Assembly (NCBI RefSeq): GCF_001191005.1
Contig: NZ_CP012201.1
Location: 2,480,001 to 2,544,000 of the forward strand
Reading direction: 5' to 3'
Length of the DNA stretch: 64,000 nucleotides
From: Massilia sp. NR 4-1
GTDB lineage: Bacteria; Pseudomonadota; Gammaproteobacteria; Burkholderiales; Burkholderiaceae_D
The translations under genes and the position numbers were made by a program. Below are positions 17,269-25,583 of this stretch, piece by piece (position 1 is the stretch's first letter; every line of letters begins with the position of its first letter). Below the pieces are notes generated by a model that had not been told where the DNA came from, made no database searches, and was given only the letters and a program-made list of their open reading frames with translations.

Positions 17269-18464
17269 AGGGGCCGCATCCCATCTTCTTCGTCGGCCTT
17301 GGCTTGTTTGGCCTGTACTGCATCGAGTTCGGCGTGGTGGGCATCCTGCCGCTCATCATGGAGCGCTTCCACGTCACCGCCACGCGCGCCGGGCTGCTGG
17401 TCGGCCTGTTCGCCCTGGTCGTTGCGATAGGTGGGCCGCCGCTGGTGCTGCTGGCCTCGCGCGTCAACCGCAAGCGCATGCTGGCCGGTGCGCTGCTGTT
17501 CTTCGCCGCCGTCAGCATCTGCTCCGCCTATGCGCCGAGTTTTGAAAGCCTGCTGGCACTGCGCCTGCTGGCGGCACTGCTGCATCCGGTCTACTTCTCG
17601 CTCGCGATGGTGGCGGCGCTCGCCATGTATCCGCCCGAGCAGGCCGCGCGCGCCAGCGCCCATGCCTTCGTCGGCACCAGCATGGGCATGGTGCTGGGCA
17701 TACCGCTGACCACCTGGATCGCCGCCGCCTTCAGTTACGAGGCCTCGTTCTTTTTCTGCGCCGTCGTCAATGGCATCGCCGCGCTAGGCTTGATGGTCTG
17801 GTTGCCGCAAGCGCCGGCCGGTGCCAAACTATCGTACGGCAAGCAGCTGGACATCCTGCGCAAGCCGGTGCTGTGGCTGAACATCGCCGCCGCCACCATG
17901 GTCTTTGCCGCCATGTTCGCGGTCTACGCTTACGCCGCCGAACATCTACGCCACATCGGCATGGACGGCAAGGCGATCAGCGTGATGCTGCTGGTCTTTG
18001 GTGTGGGCGGGCTGCTCGGCAATCTGCTGGCCGGCCACCTGCTCGGCAAGCGCCTGCTCCTGACCGTGCTGCTGCAGCCGCTGCTGCTGGCCCTCGCCTA
18101 TGCCGCTCTGCATCTGTTTGCGGCGCCATCGGCAATGGCGGGGCTGGTGTTGATCATGCTGTTCTGGGGCGCGGCGCACACCAGTGGACTGGTCGTGACG
18201 CAAGTCTGGCTCAGTTCAGCCGCGCCGGAAGCGCCTGAGTTTGCAACCGGGCTGTATATCGCCTTCATCAATCTGGGCGTGACCATTGGCGCGGTGGTGG
18301 GCGGCAACTTCATCGCCTCCTCCGGCATGCGCGGCAGTATCGGGAGTGGCTTGATGTTCGCGCTGCTGGCGGCGGCGCTGGTGATATTGAAGGTGGTGCT
18401 GTATGGCGACGCTTCCAAGCGATGCATCGGCTCAAGGATGGCACTTTTAAAATCAGGGAAGTAA
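17265..18464 (+). CDS. MFS transporter, DHA1/AraJ-like
   Basis: This 399-residue inner-membrane protein has about twelve hydrophobic helices. The loop between helices 2 and 3 (LASRVNRKRML) corresponds to the MFS signature, and the helix 5 region GTSMGMVLGIPL resembles motif C of drug:proton antiporters. The family exports sugars, arabinose-like compounds or drugs. Translation is coupled to the serine hydrolase, so the pair may modify and export one compound, or import and cleave it. The last 15 residues (ASKRCIGSRMALL) are hydrophilic and unusual, and may be a recent extension. Confidence 0.82.
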   Translation: MKGPHPIFFVGLGLFGLYCIEFGVVGILPLIMERFHVTATRAGLLVGLFALVVAIGGPPLVLLASRVNRKRMLAGALLFFAAVSICSAYAPSFESLLALRLLAALLHPVYFSLAMVAALAMYPPEQAARASAHAFVGTSMGMVLGIPLTTWIAAAFSYEASFFFCAVVNGIAALGLMVWLPQAPAGAKLSYGKQLDILRKPVLWLNIAAATMVFAAMFAVYAYAAEHLRHIGMDGKAISVMLLVFGVGGLLGNLLAGHLLGKRLLLTVLLQPLLLALAYAALHLFAAPSAMAGLVLIMLFWGAAHTSGLVVTQVWLSSAAPEAPEFATGLYIAFINLGVTIGAVVGGNFIASSGMRGSIGSGLMFALLAAALVILKVVLYGDASKRCIGSRMALLKSGK

Positions 18465-18618
18465 AAGCTTGCGCGGAACTATGAAACCTGGGATTTTTCT
18501 GCGGCTTGACCATTTCACCCACTCGGTTAATGTCTTAGAAGCCGCAGGCATAGGCTCCGCGCCGGATCGATACACGCCAGCGGCTGCTGGAACAACCGGC
18601 TTTACAGTTCAGGGGATG

Positions 18619-19017
18619 CTACCGCTCGCGCTTCGGGTACTCGAAATTACCCGTACTCCAGCGGATCGCCTCTTCGCTCGGCTCACCAAGCTCGAGCTCT
18701 GTCTCCATTTCGACGTCATAGGCAATCTGATGGTGCCTCGTCAAGAGATTCTCGAAGACTTCCAGACTCTCCAAGCATCCTTCTACATAGATTTCAAATT
18801 TTGTTTGACGGGCAGCCAGTTCCGCCAGCAGATCCAGAACCCGCGTTTCATTTTCGTCCTCATCTCGACCGAAGAGATCGCAGATCGGAAGCAGCGCTCC
18901 CTTCGTCAAGGCCTGAGTAATAGTCGACAGCGGCGCTTGCGAAGCAGATCGGAGGAGAGCAACAAGGCCACGCTCCGGGGAGCATGGTCCTATGCGAAGA
19001 GCAAATGGAACAGTCAT
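18619..19017 (-). CDS. Hypothetical acidic protein
   Basis: This is a protein of about 132 residues that I do not recognise. It is acidic in the second half (CDLFGRDEDENET, EMETELELGEPSEEA) and predicted alpha/beta, without signal peptide or membrane helix. The start is uncertain: the ATG at 19017 has a weak ribosome site, and an ATG at 19062 would overlap the next gene. The region is less GC-rich than its surroundings, which suggests recent transfer. The acidic, orphan nature would fit an immunity protein, but no toxin gene is adjacent. An opposite-strand frame over the same bases looks like a shadow. Confidence 0.5.
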   Translation of the reverse strand: MTVPFALRIGPCSPERGLVALLRSASQAPLSTITQALTKGALLPICDLFGRDEDENETRVLDLLAELAARQTKFEIYVEGCLESLEVFENLLTRHHQIAYDVEMETELELGEPSEEAIRWSTGNFEYPKRER

Positions 19018-19036
19018 AGGGTTTGGGTGTTTGTAT

Positions 19037-19195
19037 TTATGGCTTGCCGAACTTCTCCGCAATGAATCGAAGTATCACCAGGTAGGCCACCACGACGGCG
19101 AAAAATATCGCGCCGTGGGGAACCACGTTCTTCAGGAATTTCTGCGTCAGGCCAAGCAGCACGATGCCCACGATATAGATGTGAATCTTGCGCAT
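19037..19195 (-). CDS. Small membrane protein
   Basis: This is a 52-residue protein with one or two hydrophobic helices (IHIYIVGIVLLGLTQKF and FFAVVVAYLVILRFIA) and short charged ends. A GGAGG ribosome site lies 8 bases before the ATG at 19195. The frame is open further upstream, but that part translates to Arg/Ser-rich noise and overlaps the thioesterase. It lies 37 bases downstream of the thioesterase on the same strand, so they may share a transcript. Function unknown. Confidence 0.6.
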   Translation of the reverse strand: MRKIHIYIVGIVLLGLTQKFLKNVVPHGAIFFAVVVAYLVILRFIAEKFGKP

Positions 19196-19232
19196 GGCTC
19201 TGGCCTCCGTCCGGGCAGATGAATTCAGCGTA

Positions 19233-19715
19233 TCAAGGTTTCTTCTTCGCCGCACTGACCTGCTGGCGCGCCGCCTTGCGCGCCTTGGCCGCGTCGAAGC
19301 GGGCGATCTGCTCGGGCGTTTCGGGCACCAGTGGCGGCACGGCGAGCGGCTTGCGGTCCTTGTCCACGGCGACCATGGTGAAGTAGCAGCTGTTGGCATG
19401 GCGTACCAGGCGCTGCTGGATGTTTTCGGTCACGACGCGGATGCCCACTTCCATCGAGGTGGTGCCGGTGTAGTTGACCGAGGCGAGGAAAGTCACCAGC
19501 TCGCCCACGTGGATGGGCTGCAGGAACATCACCTGGTCCACCGACAGCGTGACCATATAACTGCCTGAATAGCGGCTGGCGCAGGCATAGGCCACACTGT
19601 CGAGCAGCTTGAGGATGGCGCCGCCGTGCACATTGCCGGAGAAGTTGGCCATATCGGGGGTCATCAAGACCGTCATCGTCAGCTCGTGGGCCGACCAGTG
19701 CATTGCGCTATCCAT
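19233..19715 (-). CDS. Acyl-CoA thioesterase (hotdog fold, YciA-like)
   Basis: This is a 160-residue hotdog-fold thioesterase with the family features MTPDMANFSGNVHGGAILKL and ASRYSGSYMVTLSVDQVMF; the Asp or Asn beside the HGG turn provides the catalytic site in this group. It hydrolyses fatty acyl-CoAs in the cytoplasm. The last 25 residues are Lys/Ala-rich (KARKAARQQVSAAKKKP), a basic tail not required for the fold. An AAGGAG site precedes the ATG at 19715. It is divergent from the M16 peptidase operon. Confidence 0.88.
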   Translation of the reverse strand: MDSAMHWSAHELTMTVLMTPDMANFSGNVHGGAILKLLDSVAYACASRYSGSYMVTLSVDQVMFLQPIHVGELVTFLASVNYTGTTSMEVGIRVVTENIQQRLVRHANSCYFTMVAVDKDRKPLAVPPLVPETPEQIARFDAAKARKAARQQVSAAKKKP

Positions 19716-19729
19716 AAGTACTCCTTAAG

Positions 19730-19758
19730 TTGACATCCGGCATTTTACTTGCAATTAT
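19730..19758 (+). promoter_or_regulatory. Predicted promoter of the M16 peptidase operon
   Basis: A consensus TTGACA at 19730-19735 is followed after 17 bases by AATTAT at 19753-19758, 50 bases before the peptidase ATG. Confidence 0.45.
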
Positions 19759-19808
19759 CCTATGCTTGTTTTCGAGTTATTCCTGTCATTTCACCGAAAG
19801 GGCTTAGT

Positions 19809-21125
19809 ATGAAGTGGAAAATCCTGGCTGCCAGCATCGCTCTGGGCGCGGCAGCCTCCGCGCAGGCCGCGCTGTCGGCCGATCAGGTGAAATCGTTCAC
19901 GCTGCCAAACGGCATGAAGTTCATCGTGCTGGAAAGCAGCAACATCCCCAACGCGAATATGTACACCTTCTGGAAGGTCGGTTCGCGCAACGAGGCGCCC
20001 GGCACCACCGGCCTGTCCCACTTCTTCGAACACATGATGTTCAACGGCTCGAAGAACTATGGCCCGAAAATGTTCGACCGCACCATGGAAGCCAAGGGCG
20101 GCGCCAACAACGCCTATACCAATAGCGATGTGACGGTGTACCAGGACTGGTTCCCCGCCTCCTCTCTGGAGACCGTGTTCAAGCTGGAAGGCGATCGCAT
20201 CGCCCACCTGAGCATCGATCCGAAAGTGGTGGAGAGCGAGCGCGGCGTGGTGCTGTCCGAGCGCAGCACCGGCCTGGAAAACTCGAATATGCGCATGCTG
20301 ATGGAACAGCTGAACAGCGTGGCCTACACCGCCCATCCCTACTCCTGGCCGGTGATCGGCGTGGAGTCGGACATCAAGGCCTGGACCCAGCAGGATCTGA
20401 AGAACTACTTCCAGACTTACTACGCGCCGAACAATGCAGTCTCCGTGATCGTGGGCGACGTCAAGTTCGACGAAGTGAAAAAGCTCGCCGGGAAATACTT
20501 CGGCGCCATCCCGAAACGCGCCGCGCCGCCCGCAGTGCGCACGGTGGAGCCGGAACAGACCGGCGAGCGCCGCCTGTTCGTGACCAAGCCTTCGGCCACC
20601 TCGCCCAACCTGATGGTGGCGTATAAATCGCCGAATGCCAGCCACGCCGACGTGTATGCGCTGGAAATGCTGATGGACGTGCTCACCCAGGGCAAGACTT
20701 CGCGCCTGTACAAGGCGCTGGTGGAACAGCAGCTGGCCACCTCGGTCAGCGCCATGAGCACCGATGGTTTCGATCCCGGCCTGATTTACCTCAACGCGGT
20801 GGCCGCCGCCAATGTCGATGCGGGCAAGCTGGAACAAGCGCTGCTGGCCGAAGTCGATAAGCTCATCAAGGAAGGCGTCAGCGAGCAGGAGCTGCAAAAG
20901 GTCAAGAACCGCAAGCTGCTCGACCTGTACCGCGCCCAGGAAACCATCAACGGCAAGGCCCAGCAGCTGGGAAATTACGAGGTGTTCTTCGGCGATTACC
21001 GCAAGATTGTCGACGCCCCCGCGCACTATGAAAAGCTGAACGCGGCCGATATCCAGGCCGCCGCCGCCAAATACCTGAAGAAATCGCAGCGCACCGTGGG
21101 CGTGCTGGCCGCCAAGGAGGAATAA
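19809..21125 (+). CDS. M16 zinc metallopeptidase, catalytic subunit
   Basis: This 438-residue secreted peptidase has a Sec signal peptide (residues 1-20, cleavage after AQA) and should act in the periplasm. The inverted zinc motif HFFEH lies at residues 71-75, with the third ligand in the VVESERGVVLSE region. The fold has an N-terminal catalytic and a C-terminal inactive half, as in pitrilysin and mitochondrial processing peptidase beta. The gene is followed four bases later by a second M16 gene lacking the motif, so the two products probably form a heterodimer that degrades short peptides. The ATG at 19809 matches the signal peptide. Confidence 0.9.
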   Translation: MKWKILAASIALGAAASAQAALSADQVKSFTLPNGMKFIVLESSNIPNANMYTFWKVGSRNEAPGTTGLSHFFEHMMFNGSKNYGPKMFDRTMEAKGGANNAYTNSDVTVYQDWFPASSLETVFKLEGDRIAHLSIDPKVVESERGVVLSERSTGLENSNMRMLMEQLNSVAYTAHPYSWPVIGVESDIKAWTQQDLKNYFQTYYAPNNAVSVIVGDVKFDEVKKLAGKYFGAIPKRAAPPAVRTVEPEQTGERRLFVTKPSATSPNLMVAYKSPNASHADVYALEMLMDVLTQGKTSRLYKALVEQQLATSVSAMSTDGFDPGLIYLNAVAAANVDAGKLEQALLAEVDKLIKEGVSEQELQKVKNRKLLDLYRAQETINGKAQQLGNYEVFFGDYRKIVDAPAHYEKLNAADIQAAAAKYLKKSQRTVGVLAAKEE

Positions 21126-21129
21126 GAGT

Positions 21130-22533
21130 ATGAAGAAACTGATCGTTATGAGCCTGCTGGGCGCGGCCGCCGGCGCGGCGCAGATGCCGGCCAGCGCGGC
21201 CGAATTCCGCCTGCCCGCTTTCGAGAGCGCCAAGCTGTCGAACGGCCTGACCGTCTACCTGATGGAGCGCCACGACGTGCCGCTGATCGCCGTGCGCGCC
21301 GTGGTCAAAGCCGGCGCCGTCAACGACGCGCAGCAGGCCGGCCTGTCCAACCTGACCGGCGACGCCCTGCTGCTCGGCACGCAGAAACATAAGAAGGCCG
21401 AGATCGACCAGGCCTTCGACTTCCGCGGCGCCGTGCTGGCCGGCGGCGCCAGCACCGAGCAGACCACGGTGCAAGCCAACTTCGCGCGCGCCGACGCGAC
21501 CGAGCTGCTGCCCCTGTTCGCCGAAATCGTGCAGCAGCCCAGCTTCGACGCGGCGGAACTGGAGAAGATGCGCGCCCGTAAAGTGGCGGGCCTGAAGCAG
21601 CAGAAGGAAAGTCCGCGCCAGGTGGTGGGCAACTACTACCGCAGCATGCTGTTCGGCGGCGGCGCCTACGCCAACCCGGCCGCCGGCACCGTCAACAGCG
21701 TGGCCGCGCTGAAGCAGGACGATGTGAAGAGCTTCCACCAACGCTATTACCGCCCGGACAACGCCGCCATCGTGGTGGTGGGCGACTTCAAAGCCGGCGA
21801 GATGCGCCAGCAGCTGGAGAAGCTGTTCGGCCAATGGCAGGCCAGCGGCCCGGCACCGCAAGCCCAGGACAATGGCAAGGTGCAGGCCGATAAGCCGCGC
21901 GTCTGGCTGGTGGACAAGGCCGACGCCATCGAAACCACCTTCCTGATCGGCGGCAAGGGCATCGCCCGCAACGATCCGGACTACGTGCCGCTGCAGGTGG
22001 TGAACACGGTGCTGGGCGGCCGCTTCACGTCCTGGCTGAACGACGAGCTGCGCGTGAATTCGGGCCTGACCTATGGCGCCAACAGCGCCTTCGCGCCGCT
22101 GTCGCAAGCCGGCACCTTCCAGATCTCCAGCTTCACCGCCACGCCGAAAACCGAGGCGGCGCTGGACCTGGCGCTGAAAACCTATCAGCGCCTGTGGGAT
22201 AAGGGCATCGACAAAGCCACGCTGGAATCGGCCAAGGCCTACGTCAAAGGCCAGTTCCCGCCGCGCTTCGAAACCAGCGAGCAGCTGGCCGGCCTGCTGG
22301 GCGATATGTATGCCCTGAACGTGGGCCGCGAGCAGATCGACAACTTCATGCAGGATGTCGACAGCCTGACGCCGGAACGCGCCAAGCAGCTGGTGGACAA
22401 GCACTTCCCGCGCAATAATCTGCAGATGGTGCTGATCGGGAAAGCGGAAGCGGTCCGCCAGCTGGCCGCCAAATACGGCGAGGTGACGGAACTGCCGATC
22501 ACCGCCGACGGCTTCAAGCCAGCGGCGCAGTAA
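21130..22533 (+). CDS. M16 peptidase-like protein, non-catalytic partner
   Basis: This 467-residue protein has a Sec signal peptide (cleavage near ASA-AEF, residue 24). It is homologous to M16 peptidases, but the position of the zinc motif reads GLSNLTGDALLLGT, without the two His and Glu. It is the likely substrate-holding partner of the catalytic subunit encoded four bases upstream, comparable to the alpha subunit of mitochondrial processing peptidase. Paired M16 genes of this type are common in proteobacteria. No disruption is seen, so loss of the motif is a family feature rather than decay. Confidence 0.9.
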   Translation: MKKLIVMSLLGAAAGAAQMPASAAEFRLPAFESAKLSNGLTVYLMERHDVPLIAVRAVVKAGAVNDAQQAGLSNLTGDALLLGTQKHKKAEIDQAFDFRGAVLAGGASTEQTTVQANFARADATELLPLFAEIVQQPSFDAAELEKMRARKVAGLKQQKESPRQVVGNYYRSMLFGGGAYANPAAGTVNSVAALKQDDVKSFHQRYYRPDNAAIVVVGDFKAGEMRQQLEKLFGQWQASGPAPQAQDNGKVQADKPRVWLVDKADAIETTFLIGGKGIARNDPDYVPLQVVNTVLGGRFTSWLNDELRVNSGLTYGANSAFAPLSQAGTFQISSFTATPKTEAALDLALKTYQRLWDKGIDKATLESAKAYVKGQFPPRFETSEQLAGLLGDMYALNVGREQIDNFMQDVDSLTPERAKQLVDKHFPRNNLQMVLIGKAEAVRQLAAKYGEVTELPITADGFKPAAQ

Positions 22534-22547
22534 GACCGGGCAAAATG

Positions 22548-22575
22548 AAAAAAGCGCTCCTCGGAGCGCTTTTTT
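22548..22575. terminator. Bidirectional terminator
   Basis: Six A residues, GCGCTCC, a TC loop, GGAGCGC and six T residues form a symmetric terminator between the convergent M16 operon and the 119-residue hypothetical gene. Confidence 0.85.
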
Positions 22576-22596
22576 CTTGCCGCACAAAGGAAGAAC

Positions 22597-22956
22597 TCAG
22601 ATGCCCTGGGCTTCGATATCTTCCAGCGAGGCGCGACCCTTCTCGGTGATGGCAAAGCCGCCCTCCACCTGTTCGATATGGGATTTTTTGCCGAGGAAGA
22701 GCGCCACGTCGGCGTCCAGCGCGACCGCCTGGTTTTCCGTCAGCGCGCGCAGCGCCATGATGCAGCGGCGCAGGAACAGCGCTTCGCGGCCCTTGTCGGT
22801 CAGGGTGATGGCGCCGCTGCGCGCGATGCTGATCATCTTCAGACCGGACAGACGCTTGGTGTTGCGGCCGACGCATGCGCTGGGCCGGCCCTTGATGCCG
22901 CGGGCCACCTCGTCCAGCGCATTGTATTCGTCGGTGGAGAATTTCTCGTTTTTCAT
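22597..22956 (-). CDS. Hypothetical protein with winged-helix-like region
   Basis: This is a basic 119-residue protein of unknown function. The segment ISIARSGAITLTDKGREALF has the look of the last helix and wing of a winged-helix domain, and a second similar segment EQVEGGFAITEKGRASLEDI follows near the C-terminus, so the protein may contain two related halves. No membrane helix is present. It shares a terminator with the convergent peptidase operon. Similar proteins are, to my knowledge, found in Massilia relatives. DNA binding is only a guess. Confidence 0.65.
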   Translation of the reverse strand: MKNEKFSTDEYNALDEVARGIKGRPSACVGRNTKRLSGLKMISIARSGAITLTDKGREALFLRRCIMALRALTENQAVALDADVALFLGKKSHIEQVEGGFAITEKGRASLEDIEAQGI

Positions 22957-23040
22957 TGCCTAGTTTCCATGATGAGCTTGCGGCCGTCATGGTACGCGCC
23001 TGCCCGCCTCAGGGCAAGGCCGGCGCTCAGGCGGCGGGAC

Positions 23041-23175
23041 TTAAGCGCGCAAAACCAGCCACAACGCGCTCAGGCCAGCCACCAGTCCCAAGCCGATCAA
23101 CAGCTGGGCGCGCTTGCTGGCCCAAGGGCTGGCGCGTCGTCCGAGATAGATCTTGTTGTGCAGGGAATTGCCCAT
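23041..23175 (-). CDS. Small single-helix membrane protein (44 residues)
   Basis: The frame reads MGNSLHNKIYLGRRASPWAS and then one hydrophobic helix (LLIGLGLVAGLSALWLVL) before the stop. The basic segment in front of the helix predicts a cytoplasmic N-terminus. A strong GGAGG ribosome site lies six bases before the ATG at 23175. It is too short for most gene callers. Together with the neighbouring small genes it forms a run of short proteins between 22.6 and 23.7 kb. Function unknown. Confidence 0.65.
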   Translation of the reverse strand: MGNSLHNKIYLGRRASPWASKRAQLLIGLGLVAGLSALWLVLRA

Positions 23176-23365
23176 TTTGGCCTCCACATGATGAAAAACC
23201 TGTCGATGGTCAAATTATATGAATACTTTGATGACGGGCTGGTGACGGCGAGCACAAAAATAAAAATATGTATCCGCAGAGCAACGCAATTTACAGACAA
23301 GCAAATTGCAAGCGGGCGCCCCGCCCCGCGCCGCCCTGCTAGCATGGCTGGAAAGGAGGTGTGGC

Positions 23366-23539
23366 ATGAATCCGACACAGAATCCCCGCGCGGATGAGCA
23401 CGGCCGCGGACATTTGATGGACGAGCCCGATATCGGCAGCGGCGAGAAAACGCCGGGCGAGCTGGAGACCGAGGAACACATCCGGCAAATCCGTCCCCGG
23501 CCGGAACCGGGGACGAAGGCCGAACCGCCGCCAAGCTGA
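23366..23539 (+). CDS. Small hydrophilic protein (57 residues)
   Basis: This is an unstructured-looking protein rich in Pro, Glu, Asp and Arg (DEPDIGSGEKTPGELETEEH). The start at 23366 is decided by a near-consensus AAGGAGGT site. No hydrophobic segment is present. It is convergent with another Pro/Glu-rich small protein 12 bases away. Similar short acidic proteins are often stress-induced in soil betaproteobacteria, but nothing specific can be said here. Confidence 0.55.
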   Translation: MNPTQNPRADEHGRGHLMDEPDIGSGEKTPGELETEEHIRQIRPRPEPGTKAEPPPS

Positions 23540-23551
23540 ATCAGGCTTGCG

Positions 23552-23719
23552 TCAAGCCTTGATCGGCGGCGCGGCCGGCACCGGTTCTTCGATCGGCGGC
23601 TCTTCCGGCAGCGGCGTCTCGTCCGGCGGCGGATCTTTTTCCGGCACCGGCGGCGGCGTTTCCGGATCGGGCGTAATGTGGGCGCGCTGCGGGCGCGCTG
23701 CTTGCTCGATTGCTGGCAT
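23552..23719 (-). CDS. Small Pro/Glu-rich protein (55 residues)
   Basis: The frame starts MPAIEQAARPQRAHITPDPE and continues as a repetitive PPPVPEKDPPPDE-type segment ending in APPIKA. More than a third of the residues are Pro and many are Glu or Asp, so it should be extended and acidic. A GAGGGAG site lies 7 bases before the ATG at 23719. It is transcribed in the same direction as the isonitrile-hydratase-like gene, 35 bases downstream of it, and could share its transcript. Other frames over these bases look less protein-like. Function unknown. Confidence 0.5.
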   Translation of the reverse strand: MPAIEQAARPQRAHITPDPETPPPVPEKDPPPDETPLPEEPPIEEPVPAAPPIKA

Positions 23720-23754
23720 GATAAGTCTCCCTCAACATTAGCAAAATAGTAGCG

Positions 23755-24498
23755 CTAATTGGCAGATCGGGGGCTTTCTCCAGATATCAAGGCTTGGCCG
23801 GCGGCGCGCGCCGCGTGCGCGGCCAGCGCGACTTCCTCGCCATACAGGGCGCTGGCGCTCTGCAAGACTGCCGCATCGACATGCTGCGGGTGGCCGGGGC
23901 CAAAAGGCGGCTGCGGATCGTATTCGATCAGCAGTTGCAGGATGCGCGCGAACGGTTCGTCGTACAGGCGGGCGGCCAGGGTCAGCGCAAAGTCCATGCC
24001 GGCCGTGACGCCGCCGCCCGTCAAACGGTTGCGGTCTTCCACCACACGCGCGTCGCAAGGCGTGGCGCCCATCTCCGCCAGCAGCTCGCGCACGCCCCAG
24101 TGCGAGGTGGCGCAATAGCCTTGCAGCAGACCGGCCGCCGCCAGCAGCAGGGAGCCGGTGCATACGCTGCTGACCCAGTCGGCCGCGGCGCCGCAGCGGC
24201 GCAGGAAGTCCAGCACTTCCCCATCCCGCATCAAGGCCCAGGTCGCGCCCCTGCTGCCGGGGACGAACAGCACGGTGGGACGTTGCGGACAATCGGCCAG
24301 CGTGGCCGTGGGCAGGATGGCGAAGCCGGTGTCGCACGCCACCGCTTCCAGGTTTTTCCAGACCAGGTGCACGCGGGCCTTGGGCAGATTGGAAAAGACC
24401 AGCTGCGGCGCCACCATATCGAGCGCCGTCATGCCGGGATAGATCAGCATCACGATATCGGTGGGCGCGCCGGCCTGCATGCTTGCTTCCTTACTCAT
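23755..24498 (-). CDS. DJ-1/PfpI family protein, isonitrile hydratase-like
   Basis: This 247-residue protein has the DJ-1/PfpI fold. The nucleophile-elbow motif SVCTGSLLLAAAGLLQG contains the catalytic Cys followed by Thr, and the N-terminal GMTALDMVAP carries the Asp used by Pseudomonas isonitrile hydratase InhA to turn isonitriles into N-substituted formamides. The start at 24498 has an AAGGAG site; an upstream frame extension to 24615 overlaps the divergent gene and is rejected. It is divergent from a GlxA-like AraC regulator, as in inhA/inhR pairs. The reaction is inferred from these residues and could differ. Confidence 0.78.
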   Translation of the reverse strand: MSKEASMQAGAPTDIVMLIYPGMTALDMVAPQLVFSNLPKARVHLVWKNLEAVACDTGFAILPTATLADCPQRPTVLFVPGSRGATWALMRDGEVLDFLRRCGAAADWVSSVCTGSLLLAAAGLLQGYCATSHWGVRELLAEMGATPCDARVVEDRNRLTGGGVTAGMDFALTLAARLYDEPFARILQLLIEYDPQPPFGPGHPQHVDAAVLQSASALYGEEVALAAHAARAAGQALISGESPRSAN

Positions 24499-24593
24499 TC
24501 TTACAGCTCCTTCTCTCAGGGAAGGCCTTACTTTACATTTGCAAGCAATGGCAGTAATGACGCAAAAGGGGCGTTTTCTGCCATAATCGGCCG

Positions 24594-25583
24594 ATGAGCA
24601 AACGCCTCGCCGCACCCCGCCGCATTGTCTTTGTCGCCACCGATCTGGCGGAAGAACTGGATCTCTTCGGTTCCGTCGCGGCCTTCCGCGCCGCCAACCG
24701 CAGTCCGGCGCTGTGCAGCCCCGCCTACAGCATCGAGATCGTCTCCGGCGCGCGCACGGCGGCCATCGCCGGCAACTGCGGCATCACCCTGCTCAGCAAC
24801 GGCTCCTGCTTCGACCTGCGCGGCGCCATCGACACCCTGATCGTGATCAGCGGCGAGCATGCCCACCGGCCGCACAGCAAGGAGCTGCTGGCCTGGCTGG
24901 CGGCGCATGGACCGAAGGCGCGCCGCCTGGTATCGATCTGCACCGGCGCCTTCGTGCTGGCCCAGGCCGGACTGCTGGACGGGCGGCGCGTGACCACGCA
25001 CTGGAGCCGCGCCGCCATGCTGGCCGAACGCTTTCCGGCCGCCGACGTGTCGGCCAATGAGCTGTGGGTCAAGGATGGCCCGGTCTACACCTCGGCCGGC
25101 GTGACGGCGGGCATCGACCTGACGCTGGCCTTGATCGAGGATGATATCGGCGCGCCGGCGGCGCTGGAGGTGGCGCGCGGACTGGTGGTTTTCCTGCGCC
25201 GCCCGGGTGGCCAGGCGCAGTTCAGCGTCACGCTGGCGGCGCAGCAGGCCCAGACGCCCGCCATCCGCGCCCTGCAAGCCTGGCTGCCGGAACATCTGGC
25301 CGAGGATTTGAATGTGCAGCGCCTGGCCGACCGCGCCGCCATGAGCGCGCGCCATTTTGCGCGCGTCTTCCGGCGCGAGCTGGGCGACACGCCGGCCGCC
25401 TATGTGCAGCGCCTGCGCCTGGAGCAGGCGCGCTGGATGCTGGAAGATGGCAGCTGGAGCATCGAGCGCATCGCCGCCTTATGCGGTTTCTCCGATGCGC
25501 AGCTAATGCGGCGCGCGCTGAAACGGGCGCTGGGCGTCTCGCCCGGCCAGTACCGCAGCCTGCACCACGCGCCGCCCGCCTAG
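24594..25583 (+). CDS. GlxA-family regulator (DJ-1/PfpI domain plus AraC HTH)
   Basis: This 329-residue regulator joins an N-terminal DJ-1/PfpI-like sensor (residues 10-190, with SICTGAFVLAQAGLLDGRRV) to a C-terminal AraC-type double HTH (about 225-320: LADRAAMSARHFARVFRREL and IAALCGFSDAQLMRRALKRA). It is divergent from the isonitrile-hydratase-like gene, with 95 bases between the starts, so it probably activates that gene. The sensor half keeps a Cys at the elbow, so redox or substrate sensing is possible. Confidence 0.85.
   Translation: MSKRLAAPRRIVFVATDLAEELDLFGSVAAFRAANRSPALCSPAYSIEIVSGARTAAIAGNCGITLLSNGSCFDLRGAIDTLIVISGEHAHRPHSKELLAWLAAHGPKARRLVSICTGAFVLAQAGLLDGRRVTTHWSRAAMLAERFPAADVSANELWVKDGPVYTSAGVTAGIDLTLALIEDDIGAPAALEVARGLVVFLRRPGGQAQFSVTLAAQQAQTPAIRALQAWLPEHLAEDLNVQRLADRAAMSARHFARVFRRELGDTPAAYVQRLRLEQARWMLEDGSWSIERIAALCGFSDAQLMRRALKRALGVSPGQYRSLHHAPPA

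Noticed and set aside
18469..19065. A 198-codon plus-strand frame over the hypothetical gene
   Set aside because: The minus-strand product has a more normal composition; the plus-strand frame has mixed Cys/Arg/Phe content and no ribosome site. The choice is not certain.
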